Shown: positions 1 through 5,468 of the stretch, piece after piece
How the letters are laid out: every line of letters starts with the position of its first letter
Position numbering within the stretch: the first letter of the stretch is position 1
Assembly (NCBI GenBank): GCA_026993045.1
Contig: JALWWR010000107.1
Location: 1 to 5,468 of the forward strand
Length of the DNA stretch: 5,468 nt
Direction of reading: 5' to 3'
DNA from: Thermodesulfatator sp.
GTDB lineage: Bacteria > Desulfobacterota > Thermodesulfobacteria > Thermodesulfobacteriales > Thermodesulfobacteriaceae
Translations under genes and position numbers: made by a program
The notes under the pieces: model-generated
Database searches by the model: none
What the model was told of the DNA's origin: nothing
What the model saw: the letters and a program-made list of their open reading frames with translations, nothing else

Positions 1-2
1 TT

Positions 3-272
3 TTAAGTCTTCTCAAAAAGGATTTGGACTTTGGAGGTCTGATACTTACCGATGACCTAGCCATGGGGGCCCTAGAGTCTTGGGTCCCAGAAGAACGCCT
101 GCTTTACGCTTTCTTGGCGGGTCACCATCTAGCCTTGTGGTCTATGACCCCAGAGGAGTTGGCTCCGGCCTGGGAAGAGTTTTTGAGAGAGGTCCAAAGA
201 TCTTCGGTCTTAAAGGCCCGCCTCAGGGAGCTTAAAGAAGCGGTGGACTATCGCCTCCGGGACTGGCTTTAA
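3..272 (+). CDS. nagZ: C-terminal part of a NagZ-like family 3 glycoside hydrolase (beta-N-acetylhexosaminidase); 5' end outside window
   Basis: Only the last 89 residues are visible. The reading frame is open to the left edge, so the TTG at 24 is an internal Leu codon and not a start. Visible residues 10-21 read FGGLILTDDLAM, which matches the GH3/NagZ block that carries the catalytic nucleophile Asp (typically GFDGVxxSDDLxM). About 70 residues follow this block, which fits a single-domain NagZ (E. coli NagZ has roughly 90) and leaves no room for the second GH3 domain of beta-glucosidases. NagZ removes GlcNAc from muropeptides during peptidoglycan recycling, in the cytoplasm in E. coli; location cannot be judged here because the N-terminus is missing. 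One oddity is AGHHLALW, where the family usually has AGxDxxL, so an Asp is replaced by His. The end lacks the usual RIL-x-K motif. The GH3 call is fairly firm; NagZ over another GH3 hexosaminidase is inferred. Confidence 0.72.
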   Translation, partial: LSLLKKDLDFGGLILTDDLAMGALESWVPEERLLYAFLAGHHLALWSMTPEELAPAWEEFLREVQRSSVLKARLRELKEAVDYRLRDWL

Positions 273-297
273 CTCTGTCCAAAAAAGAGATTTTGAG

Positions 298-303
298 TAT
301 AAT
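298..303 (+). promoter_or_regulatory. Candidate sigma-70 type -10 element (TATAAT) upstream of ppiD
   Basis: A perfect TATAAT lies in the 60-nt gap between the nagZ-like gene and ppiD, inside the most A/T-rich stretch of the window. It would start a transcript near 310, giving a leader of about 20 nt that includes the Shine-Dalgarno. No good -35 box is visible at 15-19 bp spacing; the nearest is TGTCCA at 276-281, with three of six matches. A TG dinucleotide at 294-295 is one base too far upstream for a classical extended -10. It could drive ppiD-carB independently of the upstream gene, but chance occurrence in A/T-rich DNA is possible. Confidence 0.42.
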
Positions 304-320
304 AAGCCGACGCTTCAAGA

Positions 321-328
321 GAGGAGGT
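321..328 (+). promoter_or_regulatory. Strong Shine-Dalgarno site for ppiD
   Basis: GAGGAGGT is a near-complete match to the anti-Shine-Dalgarno sequence and ends four bases before the ATG at 333. It settles the ppiD start: the same frame has stops at 294-296, 300-302 and 303-305, with no other start codon between them and 333. Confidence 0.85.
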
Positions 329-332
329 CAGG

Positions 333-2195
333 ATGCTGGACTTTCTACGCAAAGGGGCTACCTCGTGGGCCGTAAAGATCTTGTTCCTGATCATCATTAT
401 CGTCTTCGTTTTTTGGGGCATCGGCACCTTTCGGGCCTCTCGGGTGGATCTCCTAGCCAAGGTCAACGGCGAACCCATTACCGTCAAAGAATACCGGGCC
501 CTTTACCAATTTCGGTACCAACAGTTGCGTCAGATGTTGGGCGAGAGATTGAATGAAGAGCTGCTCAAGTCCCTGCGTTTTCGGGAACAGGTATTGGAAG
601 AGCTGATCAAGAGACGGCTTTTAGAAGAGACGGCCCGACAGATGGGGATAAAGGTTAGTCCCGAGGAGGTGCGCCTGGCCATCGCCCAGCTCCCGGCCTT
701 TCAGGCCAACGGGGCCTTTAGTTTTGCTCGTTATCAGGCCATCCTGCGAGATATGGGGCTTTTACCCAAAGATTTTGAAGAAAGTGTAAAGGCTGATCTT
801 TTAGAGTCCCGAATCAAACATTTCCTTACGGCTCCTGTTTTTGCTCCCGAGACCGAAGTTCGAGACCGCTACCGTTATGAAAATGAAGTCCTCCGGGTGG
901 CTTACGTGGAACAGCCCCATGAAACTTGTATCAAGGAAGTGAAGGTGGACCCTAAAGAGGTCCAGGCCTTTTATGAAAAAAACAAGGAACGTTATCGCAG
1001 TCCCGAAGAGGTCAAACTCCTCTATTACTTAGTGCCCTACGAATCCGAAAAGATAAAGGTAACCGAAGAGGAGGTCCGTAATCTCTATGAGGCCGAAAAA
1101 GAGCGTTTCTTTGAGCCCGAGCAAAGGAAAGTGCGTTCCATTTTCCTAAAAGCTAAGCCCGGAAAGAAAAAGGAGGCCCTGGCCCAAGCGGAAAAATTAA
1201 AGGGCCAAATCAAGACTCTCGAAAATTTTGAGACCCTGGCCCGTAAGTATTCTAACGATTCCAAGACCGCTTCTTTAGGGGGCGACCTGGGTTTTATAAA
1301 ACGGGGGGAGCTTTTTCCGGAGGCCGAAGAGGCCCTTTTTTCAGCTTCGGAAGGGGAACTGGTGGGGCCCATTGAACATAAAGAGGGCTACTATCTCTTC
1401 TGGGTGGAAAAGATTAAGCCCGCTGGCCCTAAGCCCTTAAAAGAGGTGCGCGAGAAGCTGGAAAAAGAATTGCGGGAACGGAAGGCTCGAGAAGCGGCCT
1501 TTGAGAAGGCGGATCAACTCTATGAGAAGGCCGTTTTAGCTGGAGGACTTAAAGAGGTGGCTGCCAAAGAAGGTTTGAAGTTAAAGGAGACGTCCTTCTT
1601 TTCTCGGAGAAATCCCCCGGTCCTCTTTTCCAAACCGGAAATCCTTGATAGTGCTTTGGCCTTGGAGAAGGGGGAGATTTCTTCCCCGGTGGATGTCGGA
1701 AAGGGGCTTCTCCTTTTCCAGGTCTTGGACAAACATCCCTCTCAAATTCTACCTTTTGAGAAAGTGCGGGCGCGGGTGGAAAAGGACTGGAAAAGGGAAA
1801 AGGCCCGGGAGGTTTGTCGCCAGAAGGCCGAAAGACTTCTTAAAGAGGCCCCCCGATCTTCGCTGGAGAAGTTTTTCGCCCACAAAGGGTTTAAGGTAGT
1901 GGAGAAGACCAAACGTCGCAAGGAACTCCTTACCGGGCATCTTCCCCAAGTGATCGGGCAAGCCCTAGCAGGGAAAGCCCAGCCCGGTCCCCTTCCAGAG
2001 CCGGTGTGTGATCAGAGGAATTGCTATCTAGTGTGGGTGAAAGAAGTCCAGCCGGCGGATTTTTCCGATTGGAAGAAGGAAAGAAAGGTCCTCTTTCACA
2101 TCCTTACCCAGCAGAAACGGGAGGCCTATTTTCGAGCCTGGTACCAGGACCTGCGCCAGAAGGCTGAGATAAAACTCTACCAGGAGTTATCTTAA
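333..2195 (+). CDS. ppiD: PpiD/SurA-type membrane-anchored periplasmic folding chaperone with a degenerate parvulin domain
   Basis: The protein has 620 residues, close to E. coli PpiD (623). It opens with a short basic segment and one hydrophobic helix at about 13-32 (ILFLIIIIVFVFWGIG), so it is probably an inner-membrane protein with a large periplasmic part and no cleaved signal. Residues 41-58 (LAKVNGEPITVKEYRALY) begin the SurA-N-like chaperone region, which runs to about 165. Two EVxxxYExxKER-type modules follow at 208-234 and 246-272, as in E. coli PpiD. A parvulin-like domain spans about 263-362 and includes SLGGDLGF at 314-321. The usual HIL histidine is Ser269 (VRSIFL) and the usual G-[YWF]-H histidine is Tyr354, so prolyl isomerase activity is doubtful and a holdase role is more likely, as known for E. 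coli PpiD. Two further degenerate modules (about 434-506 and 540-612) follow. There are four cysteines: 199, 495, 559 and 564. PpiD assists proteins leaving the Sec translocon. A more general SurA/PrsA-family name is the alternative. Confidence 0.88.
   Translation: MLDFLRKGATSWAVKILFLIIIIVFVFWGIGTFRASRVDLLAKVNGEPITVKEYRALYQFRYQQLRQMLGERLNEELLKSLRFREQVLEELIKRRLLEETARQMGIKVSPEEVRLAIAQLPAFQANGAFSFARYQAILRDMGLLPKDFEESVKADLLESRIKHFLTAPVFAPETEVRDRYRYENEVLRVAYVEQPHETCIKEVKVDPKEVQAFYEKNKERYRSPEEVKLLYYLVPYESEKIKVTEEEVRNLYEAEKERFFEPEQRKVRSIFLKAKPGKKKEALAQAEKLKGQIKTLENFETLARKYSNDSKTASLGGDLGFIKRGELFPEAEEALFSASEGELVGPIEHKEGYYLFWVEKIKPAGPKPLKEVREKLEKELRERKAREAAFEKADQLYEKAVLAGGLKEVAAKEGLKLKETSFFSRRNPPVLFSKPEILDSALALEKGEISSPVDVGKGLLLFQVLDKHPSQILPFEKVRARVEKDWKREKAREVCRQKAERLLKEAPRSSLEKFFAHKGFKVVEKTKRRKELLTGHLPQVIGQALAGKAQPGPLPEPVCDQRNCYLVWVKEVQPADFSDWKKERKVLFHILTQQKREAYFRAWYQDLRQKAEIKLYQELS
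954..1148 (+). repeat. Tandem Y-E-x-x-K-E-R modules within ppiD (protein-level repeat)
   Basis: Residues 208-234 and 246-272 align without gaps at an offset of 38 residues, with about 10 of 27 positions identical (E-V, Y-E, K-E-R, P-E and K are shared). The copies are KEVQAFYEKNKERYRSPE and EEVRNLYEAEKERFFEPE at their starts. E. coli PpiD carries the same arrangement, so this supports the family assignment. It is divergent at the DNA level. Confidence 0.7.
1353..1850 (+). repeat. Duplicated strand-plus-helix module in the C-terminal half of PpiD (protein-level repeat)
   Basis: Residues 341-400 and 447-506 align without gaps over 60 residues at a fixed offset of 106. Both begin with G-E-(L/I), share P at position 6, then G-x-x-L-F-x-V and a following P, and end in a charged helix containing KARE and K-A-x-x-L. 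The second copy looks like the C-terminal half of another, decayed parvulin fold. A weaker third copy ends the protein: CYLVWVKEVQP at 564-574 corresponds to YYLFWVEKIKP at 353-363, followed by another helix to about 612. Confidence 0.6.
2182..2186 (+). promoter_or_regulatory. Likely carB Shine-Dalgarno, inside the 3' end of ppiD
   Basis: AGGAG lies within the last codons of ppiD, 12 bases before the carB ATG at 2199, which is longer than the usual 5-9. No better site is closer. Ribosomes finishing ppiD at 2195 would stop next to the carB start, so reinitiation or coupling may compensate for the spacing. Confidence 0.5.
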
Positions 2196-2198
2196 GCC

Positions 2199-5100
2199 AT
2201 GCCTAAACGCACTGATATCAAAAAGATCCTCATTATCGGCTCTGGCCCTATCGTTATCGGCCAGGCCTGCGAGTTCGACTACTCCGGCACCCAGGCCGTG
2301 AAGGCCTTGCGGGAAGAAGGCTATCAAGTGGTGCTGGTAAACTCTAACCCCGCCACCATTATGACTGATCCGGAGATGGCCCATCGCACTTATGTGGAGC
2401 CTTTAACCCCCGAGGTCTTGGCCGAGATTATAAAAGAAGAACGTCCAGACGCCTTACTTCCCACCTTGGGGGGGCAGACCGGGCTCAATCTGGCCTTTGA
2501 GCTGGCCCGTCGAGGGATCTTAGACCGATACGGGGTAGAACTGCTAGCGGCTAGAGCGGAGGTTATCGCCAAGGCAGAGGATCGAGAACTTTTTCGAGAG
2601 GCTATGGCCCGGATCGGGCTCAAGGTTCCTCGGAGTGAGATCGTGCGCTCGATCTCCGAGGCCGAGGCTGCCGCCCGTCGGATCGGGTTCCCCATCATCG
2701 TGCGGCCCAGCTTTACCCTCGGAGGCACCGGAGGCGGAGTGGCCTATAACATTGAGGAGTTGCGGGAGATCGTGGAGCAAGGCCTTGAGCTTTCGCTCAT
2801 CCATCAGGTGATGCTTGAGGAGTCCGTTCTGGGTTGGAAGGAGTTCGAGCTGGAGGTGATGCGCGACCGCAAGGACAGTGTGGTGATCATCTGCTCTATC
2901 GAAAACTTTGACCCTATGGGGGTCCACACCGGGGATTCCATCACCGTGGCCCCGGCCCAGACCTTGACCGACCGTGAGTACCAACGGATGCGGGATGCGG
3001 CCATTGCGGTCATCCGGGAGATCGGGGTGGAGACCGGGGGCTCAAACATCCAGTTTGCCATCCATCCCGAGACCGGGGAGATGGTGGTCATCGAGATGAA
3101 TCCCCGGGTTTCCCGGTCTTCGGCTTTGGCCTCCAAGGCCACCGGGTTTCCCATCGCTAAGATGGCGGCCAAACTGGCGATAGGCTACACCTTAGATGAG
3201 CTTCCCAACGACATCACCCGGGAGACTAAGGCCGCCTTTGAACCCACCATTGATTACGTGGTGGTGAAGTGCCCCCGGTTTACCTTTGAGAAGTTTCCAG
3301 AGACCCGGGACGAGATCACCACTTCCATGCGTTCGGTGGGCGAGACCATGGCCATCGGGCGTACCTTTAAGGAAGCCCTCCAGAAGGCCTTGCGGGGCTT
3401 GGAAATTGGCCGTTTCGGCTGGGGGGCCGATGGGAAAAGTCCTTCCGATCGGGGGGAGGTCCTTCCCCGGGAACTTATCGTGGAGAAACTAGCCCGGCCC
3501 AACAGCAAACGTATCTTTTTCCTCCGGGAGGCCCTTAGAGCCGGTTTTTCGGTGGATGAGATCTACGAGCTTACCAAAATCGACCGCTGGTTCCTTTGGC
3601 AGTTGGCGGAAATCCTCGAAATAGAGGATCGCTACCGAGGACGGAAGCTTGAGGATCTTTCGGCCTCGGACTTCAAATTTCTTAAACAGGCCGGCTTTTC
3701 CGATCCTCAAATTGCCTTCCTTACTGGATCTCGGGAAGAAGAGGTCCGCCAGAGAAGAAAGACCCTAGAGGTCCAGGCCGTATACAAATTAGTAGACACC
3801 TGCGCCGCGGAATTTGAGGCTTATACGCCTTATTACTATTCCACCTACGAGGTGGAGAACGAAGCCCGGGCCTCCACAAAACGTAAAGTGATGATTATTG
3901 GGGGAGGGCCTAACCGGATCGGCCAAGGGATAGAGTTTGACTACTGTTGTGTGCACGCCTCCTTTGCCCTGCGGGAGCGGGGGATCGAGTCCATTATGGT
4001 GAATTCAAACCCGGAGACCGTCTCTACCGATTACGACACCTCGGATCGGCTCTACTTTGAACCCCTGACCCTAGAAGACGTCCTCAATATTTATGAGCAA
4101 GAAGTCCCGGAGGGGGTGATTGTCCAGTTTGGAGGGCAGACCCCGTTGAATCTTGCGGTGCCTTTGGCTCGAGCGGGGGTAAAGATTTTGGGTACCTCTC
4201 CAGACAGTATCGATCGGGCGGAAGACCGGGAACGTTTCGTGGAGTTACTGGATAAGCTGGGGCTTAAGAAACCCCCGGCTGGGACGGCCTTTACGGTGGA
4301 GGAGGCCCTGAGCGTGGCCTCTGAGATCGGCTATCCGGTTTTGGTCCGTCCTTCCTATGTCCTTGGGGGACGGGCTATGCAGATTGTCTATTCCGAAGAG
4401 GAATTGCAACGTTATATGGCGGAGGCAGCCCAGGTCAATCCGGAACATCCCGTCCTTATCGACAAGTTTTTGGAAGACGCCACCGAGGTGGATGTGGACG
4501 CCATCTCCGACGGTGAGATTACCGTGGTGGCTGGCATTATGGAACACATCGAAGAGGCTGGGGTACACTCTGGAGATTCGGCCTGTGTTTTGCCTCCGGT
4601 CAATATCCCCCGCCCGTTAATAGAAGAGATAAAAGCCGCTACCCGGGCCCTGGCTAGAGAGCTTCAGGTAGTGGGGCTCATGAACGTCCAGTACGCTATC
4701 AAAGAGGGGGAGCTTTATGTCCTAGAGGTCAATCCCCGGGCTTCTCGGACTGTCCCTTTTGTCTCCAAGGCTATCGGGGTGCCTCTAGCCCGTATGGCCA
4801 CCTGGGTAATGTTAGGAGAGACCTTGAAAGATCTGGGGTTTACTAAAGAGATTGAACCGCCCCATCTTTCGGTAAAAGAGGCCGTCTTCCCTTTTCGACG
4901 TTTTCCGGGGGTGGATGTAATGCTGGGGCCGGAGATGAAATCTACCGGGGAGGTTATGGGGATCGATCTAGATTTTCCTCTGGCCTATGCTAAAGCCCAG
5001 TTTGCCGCCGGAATGCGTCTTCCTACTTCGGGAAAGGTCTTTATCTCGGTTCGGGATCGGGACAAAGACAAGGTGGTCCCTGTGGCCAAGACCTTGGCGG

Positions 5101-5468
5101 AAGCAGGTTTTGAGATCTTGGCTACCCGGGGCACGGCGGAATATCTTAAAAACTGCGGTCTTAAGGCCCAAATTCTTCCTAAAATCTCCGAGGGGCTGCG
5201 TCCTAACGCCGTGGACCTTCTCAAGAACGGAGAAATCCATCTGGTGATTAACACCGCCGAGGGCAAAGTGAGCCGAGAGGACGCCTATCTTATCCGGCGC
5301 TACGCCATGGAACTGGACATCCCTTACGCCACCACCATCTCCGGGGCCCGGGCCATGGCCTGCGCCATTAGCCGACTGCGGGAGACCGAAGGCTTTAAGG
5401 TTCGTCCCCTGCAGGATTACTATCGCAAGGTCTCGGAGTCTTACTATCTGAAACGAGGGATTCTGTGA
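2199..5468 (+). CDS. carB: Carbamoyl-phosphate synthase, large (ammonia-using, ATP-grasp) subunit
   Basis: The protein is complete at 1089 residues (E. coli CarB has 1073). With the small subunit CarA, which supplies ammonia from glutamine, it makes carbamoyl phosphate from bicarbonate, ammonia and two ATP for arginine and pyrimidine synthesis in the cytoplasm. The first ATP-grasp half (about 1-400, carboxyphosphate synthesis) keeps Arg129, Arg169, Glu215, Asn236, His243, Gln285, Glu299, Asn301 and Arg303 at E. coli numbering. An oligomerisation region follows (about 401-555). The second half (about 560-938, carbamate phosphorylation) keeps Arg717, Gln831, Glu843, Asn845 and Arg847. Both CPSase signatures occur twice: [13 protein letters not shown] and [13 protein letters not shown], then VIEMNPRV and VLEVNPRA. 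An MGS-like allosteric domain (about 940-1070) ends the protein. The ATG follows the ppiD stop by one in-frame codon, so no longer start is possible. There is no room for a dedicated pyrimidine attenuator before carB. I see no frameshift or missing catalytic residue. Confidence 0.98.
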   Translation: MPKRTDIKKILIIGSGPIVIGQACEFDYSGTQAVKALREEGYQVVLVNSNPATIMTDPEMAHRTYVEPLTPEVLAEIIKEERPDALLPTLGGQTGLNLAFELARRGILDRYGVELLAARAEVIAKAEDRELFREAMARIGLKVPRSEIVRSISEAEAAARRIGFPIIVRPSFTLGGTGGGVAYNIEELREIVEQGLELSLIHQVMLEESVLGWKEFELEVMRDRKDSVVIICSIENFDPMGVHTGDSITVAPAQTLTDREYQRMRDAAIAVIREIGVETGGSNIQFAIHPETGEMVVIEMNPRVSRSSALASKATGFPIAKMAAKLAIGYTLDELPNDITRETKAAFEPTIDYVVVKCPRFTFEKFPETRDEITTSMRSVGETMAIGRTFKEALQKALRGLEIGRFGWGADGKSPSDRGEVLPRELIVEKLARPNSKRIFFLREALRAGFSVDEIYELTKIDRWFLWQLAEILEIEDRYRGRKLEDLSASDFKFLKQAGFSDPQIAFLTGSREEEVRQRRKTLEVQAVYKLVDTCAAEFEAYTPYYYSTYEVENEARASTKRKVMIIGGGPNRIGQGIEFDYCCVHASFALRERGIESIMVNSNPETVSTDYDTSDRLYFEPLTLEDVLNIYEQEVPEGVIVQFGGQTPLNLAVPLARAGVKILGTSPDSIDRAEDRERFVELLDKLGLKKPPAGTAFTVEEALSVASEIGYPVLVRPSYVLGGRAMQIVYSEEELQRYMAEAAQVNPEHPVLIDKFLEDATEVDVDAISDGEITVVAGIMEHIEEAGVHSGDSACVLPPVNIPRPLIEEIKAATRALARELQVVGLMNVQYAIKEGELYVLEVNPRASRTVPFVSKAIGVPLARMATWVMLGETLKDLGFTKEIEPPHLSVKEAVFPFRRFPGVDVMLGPEMKSTGEVMGIDLDFPLAYAKAQFAAGMRLPTSGKVFISVRDRDKDKVVPVAKTLAEAGFEILATRGTAEYLKNCGLKAQILPKISEGLRPNAVDLLKNGEIHLVINTAEGKVSREDAYLIRRYAMELDIPYATTISGARAMACAISRLRETEGFKVRPLQDYYRKVSESYYLKRGIL
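5007..5465 (+). other. MGS-like allosteric domain and C-terminal tail of CarB
   Basis: Residues 937-1089 match the regulatory domain that in E. coli binds ornithine, UMP and IMP. Visible equivalents of E. coli positions are Ser950 (S948), Thr976 and Thr979 (T974 and T977), Lys995 (K993) and Asn1018 in INTAEG (E. coli INTTSG, so the last Thr is Ala1020 here). One residue is inserted at SEGLRPN relative to HEGRPH. The protein ends in an aromatic, basic tail ([17 protein letters not shown]) that is longer than in E. coli. Nucleotide and ornithine control is plausible from family knowledge, but ligand preference cannot be read from the sequence. Confidence 0.8.

Noticed and set aside
24..272. TTG at 24 as the start of an 82-residue gene
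   Set aside because: The frame is open to the window edge and the residues before the TTG continue a family 3 glycoside hydrolase alignment, so this is the end of a longer gene.
273..297. Possible rho-independent terminator after the nagZ-like gene (A-run and T-run near 281-294)
   Set aside because: There is only a three-base CTC/GAG pairing and no G/C-rich stem before a T tract, so no terminator is supported.
333..430. Cleavable signal peptide or lipoprotein signal at the PpiD N-terminus
   Set aside because: There is no lipobox Cys, and no small-x-small cleavage motif fits well after the hydrophobic stretch. The PpiD family keeps this helix as a membrane anchor.
293..556. Overlapping 87-codon frame covering the start of ppiD
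   Set aside because: It overlaps a well-supported gene with its own ribosome site, and its translation resembles no protein family. It is a frame shadow.
2010..2060. Possible internal promoter for carB near TTGCTATCTA
   Set aside because: There is no pair of hexamers with proper spacing, and the surroundings are ordinary coding sequence.
2544..2984. 146-codon antisense frame within carB
   Set aside because: It lies opposite a strongly conserved region of CarB and has no recognisable protein features. Long antisense frames are expected from codon bias in this G+C range. The other antisense frames in carB and ppiD are rejected for the same reason.
2199..5465. The two similar halves of CarB as a recent duplication
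   Set aside because: This is the ancient internal duplication found in all CarB proteins, and the halves have diverged strongly in DNA sequence.

Overview
The window holds three same-strand genes with almost no non-coding DNA: the 3' end of a NagZ-type family 3 glycoside hydrolase gene (up to 272), a complete gene for a PpiD/SurA-type membrane-anchored periplasmic chaperone (333-2195), and a complete carB, the large subunit of carbamoyl-phosphate synthase (2199-5468). The window ends exactly on the carB stop codon. The only intergenic stretch of any size is 273-332 (60 nt). There are no RNA genes, mobile elements, CRISPR repeats or convincing terminators.

Organism (inference). A PpiD-type inner-membrane chaperone points to a Gram-negative (diderm) bacterium. 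The proteins are rich in Glu, Lys and Arg and fairly poor in Gln and Asn, and G+C looks slightly above half by eye. This suggests a thermophile, possibly a member of the Thermodesulfobacteriota. No rRNA or other marker here can confirm that.

Layout. The nagZ-like fragment ends at 272. A perfect TATAAT (298-303) lies in the gap, followed by a strong Shine-Dalgarno GAGGAGGT (321-328) four bases before the ppiD ATG. Only three bases separate the ppiD stop from the carB ATG, and the likely carB ribosome site lies inside the end of ppiD. The two genes are therefore very probably cotranscribed and perhaps translationally coupled. carA, the glutaminase subunit gene, is not immediately upstream of carB.

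Functions. NagZ-like enzymes recycle or trim peptidoglycan, and PpiD-like proteins help newly exported proteins fold at the periplasmic face of the inner membrane. CarB makes carbamoyl phosphate for arginine and pyrimidine synthesis in the cytoplasm. No shared pathway links CarB to the other two, so the cluster looks like a housekeeping operon. I see no new system. The points most worth a second look are in the PpiD-like protein: loss of both parvulin histidines, internal repeats, and a C-terminal cysteine pair. The ppiD-carB junction is also worth checking.
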